Shown here in pieces: positions 9,916-20,402 of a stretch of 64,000 nt of DNA. The stretch covers positions 4,638,401-4,702,400 of the forward strand of contig NC_062980.1 in NCBI RefSeq assembly GCF_023078275.1, in the 5' to 3' direction. The translations under genes and the position numbers were made by a program. The notes beneath the pieces are model-generated. The model had not been told where the DNA came from. It saw only the letters and a list, made by a program, of their open reading frames with translations, and ran no database searches. The stretch is from Leguminivora glycinivorella (lineage: Eukaryota > Arthropoda > Insecta > Lepidoptera > Tortricidae). Position 1 is the stretch's first letter, and each line of letters begins with the position of its first letter.

Positions 9916-10778
9916 TCCTTTTGCAGGATTACGTAATAGATGGATTTATCCAAGTTTGAAATTAAGCGAAACATTTAACAAAATTGCGAGATCAAAGAAC
10001 AATTAAGACAAGAGGAGACAGCGTGACATTTGTTTTACAATGTTACAATGCGAGGAAGGAAACTGGAAGGAAATTATCTGCCGGTTAATTATGGCCGACC
10101 GTATACAAGGTTGAGACGTTGCGAAGCGATAACACAATGTGTAAAACCTAACCCTTTTGGCGTTCTTTCGTTATAATTAATTTATTTATCGTGCATTTAT
10201 TAACGCCATAGAGTAATTCAGAATATTGTTATACCTAAGTATTTGAGAGTCTCACTGTTAGGCAAAAGCCTCAAATGAGACAATATTATATTAAAACCAA
10301 TGCTTATGAGAGTTTTCGGTGTATTAAAATAGCGCAGATGGGTCATAAACTTCATCAGTTTGAATATTGGCTCTTGTCAGGTGAAAATAACACATAGTTG
10401 TAACAGACTAACAGTTGTGTCAATACGTTGTTGTTGTACGTATAGTTACATTTATGTAGATTCTTTATTTCATTTCATTTCAAAAAGTTGCTATGTAGGT
10501 ACTCATACTCAGTTACTAAACATACTGAAGTAAAAATATATAGGTACAATATAATTTTCTACTGTAGCAGAAGATATTTTTTAGAGAGTTGAGAGAAGAG
10601 TTGCAGTAGTTAAGGGGCACCCCAAACTTAGCATCTTCCAAGCATCAGCGTCAGTGCTATGGAAAATACTTGTGTAGCTAAATATCATGTACTTATTATG
10701 ACTTCTGGGATGATAATTACCTATTGTCATACTTAAAAGTACCGTTTCTCTAAAAATCTGACTTCTCTTTCTTTTCAG
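9916..10778. other. Presumed intron 5' of the first visible ALP-1 exon
   Basis: No upstream ALP exon was recognised here. The sequence ends in a good acceptor, a pyrimidine run then TTTTCAG at 10772-10778. Confidence 0.5.
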
Positions 10779-10971
10779 ACATACTGTCTCGACGCTCAAG
10801 TCCCGGATTCTGCTTGCACCGCCACATCCTACCTCACCGGTGTAAAGACGAAGTACGGAGTCATTGGGTTGGATGGCAACGTCACAAGGTCCGCCTGCAG
10901 CTCTCAGCTGCATAAAGGGAACTGGGCTACTTCTATTGGAGAGTGGGCGTTGGAGAAAGGACTAGATGTTG
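10779..10971 (+). CDS. ALP: ALP gene 1, exon with the active-site serine (first exon visible)
   Basis: This exon encodes 64 residues of an alkaline phosphatase, an enzyme that hydrolyses phosphate monoesters at alkaline pH. It starts TYCLDAQVPDSACTATSY. The S of DSACTAT is the nucleophile that forms the phospho-enzyme. It continues YLTGVKTKYGVIGLDGNV and ends IGEWALEKGLDV plus one base (phase 1). The acceptor is TTTTCAG and the donor is G|GTAAGT. Family members have another 60-100 residues before this point, including the signal peptide and the GDGM metal site. None was found between 1 and 10778, so those exons probably lie left of the window. The 110-residue minus-strand frame here is a shadow. 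Confidence 0.93.
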
Positions 10972-11719
10972 GTAAGTAGACGCAAGAACAAATTATGGCT
11001 GAAATTCTTGATAGCGTGATGAGGGATGCCTGCGTTCTACAACTTTGAAGCTGTCTAGATCAGGTCTATTGGACTATAAGCTTTGGAGAAAGCGATCATT
11101 AGGTGTGGCTGATAAGAGCCGCATGCAGACTGAAGTATGTATATCTTCAAAGGAACTGCGCTACGTCTAATAGTGAGTGGGCGTTGGACTAAATATGTCG
11201 ATAAAATCTTCTTCTTCTGTTCCTCGTATATTTCTTTGTTGGGGTGTACAGCTAGAATCAGATTCTTTCATTCACTTGAATCTCACCATTTTAAGTCACC
11301 TTCTTCCAATTCTATGAAAATCATCGAACGTAGTTTTTTTTTGTTCGCTATTATACAATAGGTACTATGATGTACTTTATACTAAAAGTCCCAATCGCAA
11401 TATTGATTGTCCTCTAAATTTTGCAATAGCATCATATTTTATATAAATTGTTTTACGTACCAGCGTCGTACCAGTTTAATTTCGCATTGATTTCAACTCG
11501 TCAGTTAAAAGTGTCAGATATCCAATACCCTACATCGTTTTTATCTAGGTCCTGGTCCATATTTAGATGACCAGGTGTATCAAAATAAACGCCTACCGAC
11601 GTACTGTCATTCATAAGTGACCTCGTCTTTTGTGTATCAATATACGTCCATTGCGATGTCATCTCCGCACTGAGTCTCTTGGTTAGACACTGGTCCCAGT
11701 CCTCCCACCAAAAGCGAGT

Positions 11720-11870
11720 ATAGTATATCATATCATATCATTCTTTATTGCAATCATGTTCATTTTACATAGGATGGTATTTAAATATTATATGATAGGA
11801 CCTATCAGATAGGTACATGATACCCTGTTAGGGCATAGCAATAATCTTAAGGACTACTTAGTGAACTAAA
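11720..11870 (-). mobile_element. LINE 3' end with GATAT-type tail
   Basis: Read on the minus strand, 3' UTR-like sequence (CCTATGTAAAATGAACATG) ends in GCAATAAAGAATGATATGAT and further GATAT units. This matches the AATAAAGAATATT type of end seen on the full LINE at 22553. Only the terminal part is present. Confidence 0.5.
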
Positions 11871-12384
11871 ACTAAAGTAAAAGTACCAATCGCTTTGCTA
11901 TCATCACATCACGTTTCTTTTATTTACACGGGAGTGACTACCTTTTGTTCATTTCTATTGCTTCAGTATAAAGACGATCACTGGTCAGTCCAATGTAAGA
12001 GTTGGAAAACCAACAGTTACTTTACCTACATTAATCATTATAGTGGGCTACAGAACTCTAGAGTAAATTTTAATCGAAAGGGTATTGTAAAGTAGGTAAG
12101 CGTTTTCTCACCAACTATGTACTCGTTATACAAGCAAATAAATTAGGACTATAATACAATTTACCTAAGTACCAAGTAAATAGTACCTATAGTACAGTAC
12201 CTAATAGTAAAGTACCAAAATAAATAGATTTTCCCTTAAAAGTCTTCTGTATTACAATCGGCCTATAGGATATCCTGTCAAATTACATGACTAACATGTT
12301 TATCTACATGTTAAGCAATTTTGTTGACAAGACCCAGTAGATAATTGACTGTATCACATAAAGGCTAGGAATATAATAATTTTT

Positions 12385-12600
12385 GGCCAGAACGTGCAAG
12401 TTGTGGAATGAGCTACCTTCTGAGGTGTTTCCCTTGTGCTATGACTATGACATGGGGTTGTTTAAGAAGCAGGTATTTAGGGTTCTCAAAGGTCGGCAAC
12501 GCATAAGTGGCTCCCCTGATGTTGCTTATGTCCATGGGCGGCGATGACTGCTTACCATCAGGCGGCTCGTCTGCTCGTTTGCTGCCTATTTCATAAAAAA
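12385..12600 (+). pseudogene. LINE C-terminal coding remnant
   Basis: One frame reads RTCKLWNELPSEVFPLCYDY...LFKKQVFRVLKGRQRI, then SGSPDVAYVHGRR and a stop, followed by GACTGCTTACCATCAGGCGG. These are hallmark C-terminal and 3' UTR sequences of a common Lepidopteran jockey/CR1-like LINE. A second, more decayed member is at 46500-46745. Confidence 0.75.
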
Positions 12601-13095
12601 AATATTGTTACAGAAGAATTGGTACAAGTTTTGTAACATTTTCTACATAATAAAAAATCAGTTTTAGCCTAGTTGCAACCTATTGAGAATTCGATAAAAT
12701 CATATTTATAAAATTTTACAAGAATGACACATACATACATGTACTAATTTATTTATGAAGTAGACGTCATACTAATGAGTCAAACATTCATTTGTTTTAA
12801 ATGACCTGTTAATAGTCATTAATAGTTTAGTGCACGCGTGTGCTTAACTTATACCATTTGTTTACGATTGTCGCCAAGCAAGGTGCCACAAATATGCAGT
12901 TAATGGTTCAAATAATGAAATTTAATAGGAATAGTAATAAATATGATATACACGAGTACATTTACCTATAATGTTCTTGTAATTATCATGAAGTTTCTTC
13001 ACTGAACGACGATTTGATTTTACCATAAAAAATCTTGTAAAATGTTGCCATTGGCACGTATTGATACGGAGCAGAAATGACTAAGAAAAGACTGG

Positions 13096-13475
13096 CATAA
13101 GGTACAGCGGGACAAATCTCGACTGGGGGACAATTGTAACTAATCCATTTTTAACCCCTGACGCAAAAACGACGGGGTGTTATAAGTTTGACGTGTCTGT
13201 CTGTGTGTCTGTCTATGTTTAGATTTAGTTTTTTTTTTGTCTGAAAACTGAGTTAGTCGGGAGTGTTCTTAGCCATGTTTCATGAAAATCGGTTTACTAT
13301 GTCGCAGTCGGGGGTTTTTTCAAAATTTTAATTTTGTGGTTAGGTTATTTCCATTATTACACTATGATGTTGAGTTCTACATGTATCCACTTAATACGCC
13401 TACCATATATAACCGGTGGACACTCTATTTAATAATGCAAACATTGTAAAACATGGAAAAAATGGACCAGTTATA
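13096..13475. mobile_element. TIR element (GGTACAGCGGG family) split by a second repeat
   Basis: The left end GGTACAGCGGGACAAATC...ACTAATCCATTTTT pairs with AAAATGGACCAGTTATA at the right. The complete relative is at 39067-39287. Between the halves lies the CCCTGACGCAAAAACGACGG repeat (13151-13340), also found at 36700-36900 and 63530-63785. Confidence 0.6.
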
Positions 13476-14573
13476 TTTTTTTGCCAGTTATGACACCTAG
13501 CCGTTTCGTCGTCATCTTCTGAATCTCTTTAGTTGCCAACAAAAACTTTTGTCACCTAATTTATACGACACAAGAGCAAGGGTCTCCCCAAACGCGAAAA
13601 TCGGCGCGGAATCGGCTGTCACTGACCAAAAATCGCTCGTTAGTATGAACATGAGACGATAGGTTTGGGGAAGCCCTTAGATAGTTATTCGTTTTGTAAA
13701 TACTCGTAAGCCGTATGTTATTCCTTTTCAATGAAGTCAACGAAAACGTGAACGATATTGACGTCAAGTGCCTAGCACATAACAAATACTGTACATTTAT
13801 TGTTATTCTTCCTTTTTAGATTGCTTTATCGTGCATTGTTCAACAAAGTTTGCCATAAACTGTCTATACTCCGGTTTTATTTAGAAAGGGTGTAAGTCTC
13901 AAGCGGCTTATATCTAAAAGAGCATAAGTATTGTATGGAACTTACGTCCTTTTACTCCTGCGTTGCCTAAGACTTGTCTTTTTCACAATTATCTAATTAT
14001 CTATTATAGATGATTTAGTTGTGCCTCGTGTATATGAAACTTTAATTTAGATTATTTAGTATCTTAGTTACAGTTGTTCCGTGTCTTGTATATAAAAAAT
14101 AATAATTTTCTTAAATGACATTGTATCGAAGAAAAGTAACATTAAATTATTATGGATACCTACATAGTAATTATTACAGAAACTGAATTTCAATGTATTA
14201 CAAAAAAAATATTGAGACTATAATCGCTAAGGAACTGTGGGATTAATGGGGTGTATTTGAAAATGAGAAGTTTTTGTTAATTTTTCTTAATATTTACTAA
14301 ATTGTAAGCACTTCATCAAAGTTATAGCGATGTAAGCAAGGCTTTTTTGTACCATTGATATTAATAGAGCCAGATGGTAGGGCGCAGAGAAGGTTGGTGA
14401 TGATGCCCATTGCCGCATTGAATTGCGATGTTATTGTTCCTTGCCTAGAACTAATCAGCTAGAAGGAATCAGCTCTCTAAGATAGTCACTCATAGCATCA
14501 ATTAGGCGCTGCTTATTAAACACACTCTTATTTACTTACTTATATTTAATTATTATCCATTACTTAATTGCAG

Positions 14574-14743
14574 GACTAGTTACAACCACCCGCGTAACCC
14601 ACGCCTCGCCGGCGGGAATGTACGCTCACACCTCGGAACGTAACTGGGAATCTGATGCGGACGTTCCCGACGAGTGCCTGCAGCTCGGCTGTCGGGATAT
14701 CGCGCACCAGCTGGTTATGAACAACCCTGGACGTCAGTTTAAG
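14574..14743 (+). CDS. ALP: ALP gene 1, exon 2 visible (copy 1 of the exon array)
   Basis: It encodes GLVTTTRVTHASPAGMYAHT and then SERNWESDADVPDECLQLGC...HQLVMNNPGRQFK. VTTTRVTHASPAG is a strongly conserved ALP block near the metal site. The exon is 170 nt, begins by completing a Gly codon (phase 1), and ends phase 0 at AAG|GTAACT. It is the only copy with the upstream VTTTRVTHASP part, so it is the authentic exon. Four partial copies follow within 720 bp. Confidence 0.93.
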
Positions 14744-14769
14744 GTAACTACCAATAGTGTGACTTACAG

Positions 14770-15457
14770 CGGGAATGTACCGGAATGTAACTGGGAATCT
14801 GATGCGGACGTTCCCGAAAAGTTCCTGCAGCTTGACTGTCGGGATATCGCGCACCAGCTGGTTATGAACAACCCTGGACGACAGTTTAAGGTAACTATAC
14901 CAATAGTGTGACTTACAGCGGGAATGTACCGGAATGTAACTGGGAATCTGATGCGGACGTTCCCGAAGAGTGCCTACAGCTCGGATGTCGGAATATCGCG
15001 CACCAGCTGGTTATGAACAACCCTGGACGGCAGTTTAAGGTAACTATACCAATAGTGTGACTTATAGCGGGAATGTACCGGAACGTAACTGGGAATCTGA
15101 TGCGGACGTTTCACGTTCCCGAAGAGTTCCTGCAGCTTGACTGTCGGGATATCGCGCACCAGCTGGTTATGAACAACCCTGGACGACAGTTTAAGGTAAC
15201 TAATAGTGTGACTTATAGCGGGAATGTACCGGAACGTAACTGGGAATTTGATGCGGACGTTCCCGAAGAGTTCCTGCAGCTTGACTGTCGGGATATCGGA
15301 CACCAGCTGGGGACCGATTTTTGATTCTAGAACGCATGAATTCGCCGTTCGAAAGTCGTAGCATTACGTCGTTTTCCACAGACTTTCGAACGGCGAATTC
15401 ATGCGTTCGACATTCAAAAATCGGTCCCTCATGAACAACCCGGGACGACAGTTTAAG
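14770..15457 (+). repeat. Four tandem partial copies of the ALP-1 exon, likely pseudo-exons
   Basis: Copies at 14770-14890, 14919-15039, 15068-15195 and 15219-15457 each begin CGGGAATGTACCGGAA just after a TTACAG or TTATAG. All run to CAGTTTAAG. The first three are followed by GTAACT; the last has ATAACT, a lost donor. The repeat period is 147-151 bp. Each copy lacks the VTTTRVTHASP part and about 10 nt of GCTCACACCT present in copy 1. Spliced as separate exons (121, 121 and 128 nt) they would shift the frame. Read straight through without splicing, copy 1 does continue in frame into copy 2. Confidence 0.9.
15310..15428. mobile_element. Palindromic MITE-like element inside the fifth exon copy
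   Basis: The termini GGGACCGATTTTTGA and TCAAAAATCGGTCCC are exact inverses. Inside is a second inverted pair, AACGCATGAATTCGCCGTTC against GAACGGCGAATTCATGCGTT. It splits the HQL|VMNNPG coding text of copy 5. A diverged element with the same ends is at 35446-35563. Confidence 0.85.
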
Positions 15458-16617
15458 ATAACTAACTAGACTTTTAGTGTGACCCATCATCAGTGGCCTC
15501 TTTTACAACAAAGATAATTGACAACATTTCATTACTTTTTATTGTTTAGTTTGAAAGAACTCAATACTAAAAGATACAAGTATTTTTTCATTTTTCCAAA
15601 AACTGCAATTTTAATGAGAAAATCCCTTCTTATTACTACTTCGAACAGAAAGAGCGTAAGTTACAAACGTCAAGACACAGCTTTATGACGTCACATGTGT
15701 TGTTTCATACACCTAAGAAAACGACAAAATCATTTCTAAAAAAAAATGCTTTAACAGTCAGCTTAAACAGTCCGGTATGTCTGACTGTCAACCAATAGTG
15801 AATGACTACGAACCATAGACTAAGCCATGAAATTTTTAATATCTTTGCTACGATCTGTAATAAGTGTCACTGTCAAACTCAAGAGACATCCCAACTGGAA
15901 GATTTTTTTGTTATAGTGGCAGCTCTAAATCAGCTATTTGACGTCACTTCCCCTTTAAACTATTTTTTAAGATTTTTTATACTAAAAATACGGAAAAAAA
16001 AATAAAAAAATTACTTATGTGATCTACAAGCGTATATCTCGAAATGGTTGTCGATTTAGGGACATTGAAAATTTTGAAACGTTGTCAATAATTGTCGCCC
16101 TTCATGTCATTTCACCGTTCATTTCCTGTTCGACAAGGAAATATACACGCTGAGCAACAATGTTACTTTTCAACCCAGAAACAGGCACAGACAGTGTCAA
16201 GTTTCAATAGGACACAGAATTATATATAAATAAATAAAAATGGAAATCACTGAATCAAGTGCAGACTTTCTTGCAGAGGGACTCGGTTGTCGAGATGTTA
16301 GTATCTTTTTTGAGTTGTTTTTTCCTGTTTACTGTTGAATAGCTGCAACAAACTACTTTAGTGGACAATTGTAAAGGATTCCTTTTCACAAAATATGCAA
16401 ATTGTAAAATAATAATACGTATGACTTAAAGTATTGTGTAGCAAATTCAATGTGAGACATGGCGTCATAAAGCGTTGAAAATTAAACTACGCGCTGCATG
16501 AGTGTTAGGTACTTATTTTCATTAATAGAAAAAAAAATATGATTATTTAATAGAAAAGCCTTAAAGGTGTACTTACAGGCAAAAGCGATTTCATAAAAAC
16601 GAAATATCAAGTGTTAA

Positions 16618-16740
16618 CACTTTCGAAACCGGGCTCTACGCGGCGCTACGACATTTTCGCTACATACGGGGAAACCCATGTAATCGGCTACGCTTCTACG
16701 AGCGGTGTACCCGACAGTCGGGTTCTTGGTAGCGAAAGTG
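16618..16740. mobile_element. piggyBac-like MITE with TTAA duplication
   Basis: TTAA stands at 16614-16617 and again at 16741-16744. The element starts CACTTTCGAAACC and ends GGTAGCGAAAGTG, which are imperfect inverses. TTAA target duplication is the piggyBac signature. At 123 bp it cannot encode a transposase. Confidence 0.7.
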
Positions 16741-17199
16741 TTAATGTATGCAAATAAATCTGAACAAGGCGATCTAAAAAGTAAAAACTGCGCGTACTAA
16801 ATAATAAAGTACAATACAATACATACTTTTAAATGCATAATGTGGATTTAAACATTAATGTTCTAGAGGTACAAAAAAATATACCACATATCCATTTATT
16901 GCAGCCATGGTATTATAAATATACGTGTTTTTAAGATTTTTTCAATCTATCTGTTGCAGATTGCACATTTGTTTTAAGAGTTTATGGTAGTAATAGTTAC
17001 GCACTTAATTTTAATAGTTTTCTATATCAGTGTGAACAATTTCATTAGGTACGTAAATTTATTGTATATATACGTCATAATAGTGTTTAAGTGTTTTATC
17101 TGGAACCTAGCTGCTTTTAATTTTAATTAATACTTTTTTTTTTTAATTTGAGTTCTAGGAATTTAGAGCTGTGCTCTATTGTATCCACAAAGTATGACG

Positions 17200-17226
17200 C
17201 CGGGATGTCCCGAAAGGACATCCCGG
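17200..17226. other. Perfect 11-bp stem hairpin
   Basis: CCGGGATGTCC, loop CGAAA, GGACATCCCGG. It is GC-rich in AT-rich intron sequence. Its function is unknown; it may be a remnant of a palindromic MITE. Confidence 0.6.
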
Positions 17227-17582
17227 GGAAAACTTTTAATACTATTTAAGGAAACCGCATTTAAATGTGTATAGTATTATTTTACCTTGCTAAAACTAAA
17301 ACAACACGTGAACCAAGTTTAACAAGTATAGGGAACTTTCCTGTACTTAAAGTAAAATATTTCATACCATGAACGAATTATGAGAAAAACATGGACGATT
17401 ACATTTAAACCCAATGACTATTTAATAACTCTATAGAAAAATAAAAAGTTTATGGGTTGTCCGTGATTTCATATTAATTATAATTTTATTACCTAATCGT
17501 TCGTTTTCGCAGTTTTTAAAAAGAAGCTGATTTGACTAGAAGGAAAGTAGCCTGTTACTCAGTTGTTTCCTTATACCTAGCT

Positions 17583-17816
17583 ACGTATAATAACTTCCCG
17601 TTCTTCCCGTGGGTGTCGTAGAAGGCGACTGTGGGATATGGGTTAAATTGTGGCGTAGGCGAGAGGCTGGCAACCTGTCACTGCAATGTCACAGTTTCGT
17701 TTTCTGTCAACCCCTTATTTGCCAAGAGTGGCACTGAAACTTGAGTAGTTTCATGTGCTCTGCCTACCCCTTCATGGGATACAGGCGTGATTGTATGTAT
17801 GTATGTATGTATGTAT
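17583..17816 (+). mobile_element. LINE 3' end with (TATG)n tail
   Basis: Same family as 5167-5403: GTGGGTGTCGTAGAAGGCGA, GAGAGGCTGGCAACCTGTCA and CTCTGCCTACCCCTTCATGG, then five or so TATG units. Plus orientation. Confidence 0.75.
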
Positions 17817-17842
17817 AATAACTTCTTAATATCTATTTTCAG

Positions 17843-18013
17843 GTAATAATGGGCGGTGGCCGACGGGAGCTTCTCCCCAAGATTCAGAACCCGCTGGTCA
17901 ACAGCACTGGTCGTCGCTTAGACGGATTGGACCTTACAGAGTTGTGGCATATCGACAAAACGCAGAAGAACGTCACGCATCAGTACGTCACTGATAGGAG
18001 TGAGCTACTGAAG
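17843..18013 (+). CDS. ALP: ALP gene 1, exon 3 visible
   Basis: Fifty-seven codons, phase 0 at both ends: VIMGGGRRELLPKIQNPLVN, then STGRRLDGLDLTELW and ending YVTDRSELLK. The MGGGRRE block is conserved throughout eukaryotic alkaline phosphatases, just after the exon carrying VTHASPAG. The acceptor is TTTTCAG and the donor AAG|GTAATA. The region after MGGGRRE is the variable surface part of the family and looks normal in length. Confidence 0.93.
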
Positions 18014-18710
18014 GTAATACTGCTCAGTTGTACTGTAAACTTATTTTAAATAAGACTTAATCCCGACTGCTTACATAACTACTGTTATTTTCTCCTTTTG
18101 CTGTTATTTGTCTCATCTCGCCCTTCTTTTGTTGGGTCAAGGGCATGAAGGTGGTTCCAAAAATCTCGGAAAAGGGCTCTTGAAAACTGTGTGAGTTATG
18201 GTACTAAGATCAACCAATCTTGCATTTTTTGCGGATCGTTCAAAACTTCCAACAAGAATCGTTCTGGAACAAACCCCATAGGAAAGTTTTGAACTGTGGA
18301 TTAAAGAACAAGAGTCTGTTTTTTGTAATGGGAGATCAACTACAGAACCCTAAAATTACATCAATAATGAGCTGAAATGTTACTGTCTAATTATTCAACG
18401 TCACTAAATTAATCCAAAGCAGTAGAACCCATCGTCTTTTAGCAAGACACATCAAATCTAATATTCTTAGTTAGTTAGTTTCTTAGTCTCTAAGGAAGAC
18501 ATTGCATGTACGCAATTAATATTCACATACATAGCTTTGACATGTAGTGAACATGGAAATTTTCACATGCCCTGTGGCAGAGCATATTAAGGATCTCCAA
18601 TGTAAATACTTTATAACATCTACTGTAATGCACCATATGTTCTTGTGAATAAACTTTCATTCATTCATTCATTCTTTCATTCATTCATTCAATACGTAAT
18701 TTCCTTCCAG
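18014..18710 (+). other. ALP-1 intron (phase 0)
   Basis: No inserted element was recognised except a (TTCA)n microsatellite at 18656-18690. The acceptor is TTCCTTCCAG. Confidence 0.8.
18656..18690 (+). repeat. (TTCA)n microsatellite
   Basis: About nine imperfect TTCA units lie just ahead of the acceptor. They create an artificial N-terminal extension (MNKLSFIHSFF) of the next exon's reading frame, which should not be annotated as protein. Confidence 0.9.
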
Positions 18711-18876
18711 GTATCAAACTCTGAAGACCTTCCTGAATACCTACTCGGCCTGTTCCAAGATGACCACATGTCCTACCACCTGCAAGCCGAGAACCAGCCG
18801 ACCCTGGAGGAAATGGTCGAGGTGGCCATCAAAATGCTGAGCAGGAGTCCTAAGGGATACTTCCTGTTTGTTGAAG
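18711..18876 (+). CDS. ALP: ALP gene 1, exon 4 visible
   Basis: Fifty-five codons plus one base (phase 0 to phase 1): VSNSEDLPEYLLGLFQDDHM, then SYHLQAENQPTLEEMVEVAI, ending GYFLFVEG with the next exon. The YLLGLF and PTLEEM..VAI.ML..PKG.FLFVEG blocks match the family. The Glu of FLFVEGG is the magnesium-binding residue of the active site. The donor is GAAG|GTGAGA. Confidence 0.94.
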
Positions 18877-19399
18877 GTGAGAATTATAAGACAGTTTAGA
18901 TGAAAAAAAAACATTCTCTGGAGTAAAGGAACGGATGCAAAGTTTATGTGAAATTCCTCAACGGAATTATTAGTGCCCTATTTTTTTATTACATAACCTT
19001 TCGAATCGTGAAAGTTCAATAACAATATTAACAATCCACATTGGAAGAAAATCGTCAAAAAGGTCATCAAAATGCTACTTTCTTTTCTTTGATTGTATGG
19101 TTAAGTACTTGTGTAATGGATGGAATAAGTATTAGGTGGTCATAAATCTTTTAAATACCAAATATGATGTCACACCAATACTTTCTTCAGAGTAAGAAAT
19201 TAGAACAAGATTAGAACCGTATTTAATGCAATCTTCTGACACCTTAATGTCGAAAACTGGTACTACCTAGAAAATGAAATAAATTAAATAAATGTTTATT
19301 CAAACACACAACTTAAAACTAAATTACAAGTTCCGCCAAACCAGAGTATGGTCTGTTGGCAGACGAGGCTCCAAATACATCAAGATGGCAAAGAAGACA

Positions 19400-20010
19400 A
19401 TACAGCATTGTATTGGAAACAATACAATACAATACAAATACTCTTTATTGCACACCTCAATACACGAAACAACATAGCAAGTATAAACAACAACTTAAGA
19501 GGTAAAACAAGAGGCGGTCTTATCGCTAAAGAGCGATCTCTTCCAGACAACCTAGGTAGTGGAGAATAATAAATTTAACCTTGTAAGTAGGTGTACTAAA
19601 TGTAGACTTAGAGGAAATCTAGCACAAACTATACTACGCAAAACAATATACTACACACATAAAAATAAAATACAATACAAATACATATATATAACAAATT
19701 ACATGCCAGCTATAGGGGACATAAGTCTATCAAGGTATCATTGATCAATGATCAGATAAAAAGTGAAGCTTGAGAAGTATCTTAAAAGAAGTAGGAGATT
19801 GAGCGCGTCTAATATTTAGGGGTAGGGAATTCCAAAGCCGCACAGCTTGAAATGTAAAGGAGTTGTTATAGAATTGCATTGTAGATACATATAGATTATA
19901 GAAACATTGTTTTTGTCAGCATTGCAGAGGAAATGGCATTCCTAATGATATATCTGTCCATCGAAGGTGAGGGTTGCAGTCATAAGGATACTCATAAACT
20001 CATAATATTT
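19400..20010 (-). mobile_element. 5'-truncated LINE, relative of the full element at 22553-27242
   Basis: The 3' UTR shares GGCGGTCTTATCGCTAAA, GCGATCTCT and CCAGACAACC with 22640-22690. Coding remnants near 19770-19880 match the end of that ORF2 (FHERQS-like text around GGAATTCCAAAGCCGCACAGC). The 3' tail is (ACAAT)n at 19400-19440. Frames are broken, so it is dead. Confidence 0.7.
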
Positions 20011-20074
20011 AATGTCAGAGATTAAACTTGCACTAAGATGATTATTTACTAAGGTTATTTTAAGTAATAAATAA

Positions 20075-20352
20075 GGTTATTTAATAAGGAGAGTAACGAA
20101 GAAAGTATATGAAAAAAGAGTGGAAGGGTCAGTTGGAAGTGGAAGACCTAGGCGAACTTTTCTTGTTCAAATCAGGGAAATATTGCAAAAAGGCCAGGTC
20201 AGAAGTACTCGAAACCGACGAGCGTGTATGAGAAACGTTATGAAAGTGTGTGAAGCGAAAGTGATTTATCAGGATCGTAGTAAATGGAAATCCGTGATCT
20301 CTGCCTACCCCTCTGGGAAACAGGCGTGATTGTATGTATGTATGTATGTATG
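20075..20352 (+). pseudogene. LINE C-terminal remnant ending in (TATG)n
   Basis: An open stretch reads ERVTKKVYEKRVEGSVGSGR, then PRRTFLVQIREILQKGQVRS, then TRNRRACMRNVMKVCE, and ends AYPSGKQA. VYE.RVEG..G.GRPR.T....I..IL is a frequent C-terminus of insect LINE proteins. The 3' end CTGCCTACCCCTCTGGGAAA plus TATG units matches the family at 17583. Confidence 0.7.
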
Positions 20353-20402
20353 TTAATTTTCCTCAACGCCACAAATTCATCATAGCAATATTCTCTCCCC
20401 AG

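Larger units (their letters stand above)
10972..14573 (+). other. ALP-1 intron (phase 1) with LINE tails and a TIR element
   Basis: The donor GTAAGT at 10972 and acceptor TTGCAG at 14568-14573 bound it. Contents: a LINE 3' end at 11725-11870, a LINE coding tail at 12385-12600 and a TIR element with a nested repeat at 13096-13475. The minus-strand frame at 11501-11731 was not recognised. The remainder is AT-rich without clear features. Confidence 0.8.
15458..17842 (+). other. Remainder of the ALP-1 intron (phase 0) after the exon array
   Basis: It holds a TTAA-flanked MITE (16618-16740), a strong hairpin (17200-17226) and a (TATG)n LINE tail (17583-17816). The rest is AT-rich with nothing recognised. 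The acceptor is TTTTCAG at 17836-17842. Confidence 0.75.
18877..20402 (+). other. ALP-1 intron (phase 1) containing two LINE remnants
   Basis: It contains a 5'-truncated minus-strand LINE (about 19400-20010) and a plus-strand LINE tail (20075-20352). The acceptor is CTCTCCCCAG at 20393-20402. Confidence 0.8.

Noticed and set aside
11501..11731. Minus-strand frame WWEDWDQCLTKRLSAEM...
   Set aside because: Its composition looks protein-like, but I recognise no family, splice sites or conserved context; left as an unsupported ORF within the ALP-1 intron.
14770..15457. CRISPR-like direct repeats
   Set aside because: The 147-151-bp units are exon plus intron sequence of an ALP, with no short repeats and unique spacers, in an animal genome.
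14576..15490. Minus-strand frames of 92-109 residues across the exon array
   Set aside because: They are reverse-strand shadows of the repeated ALP exon; their repeats follow the DNA repeats.
18645..18710. MNKLSFIHSFF extension of the ALP exon
   Set aside because: It is the translation of a (TTCA)n microsatellite upstream of a good acceptor.
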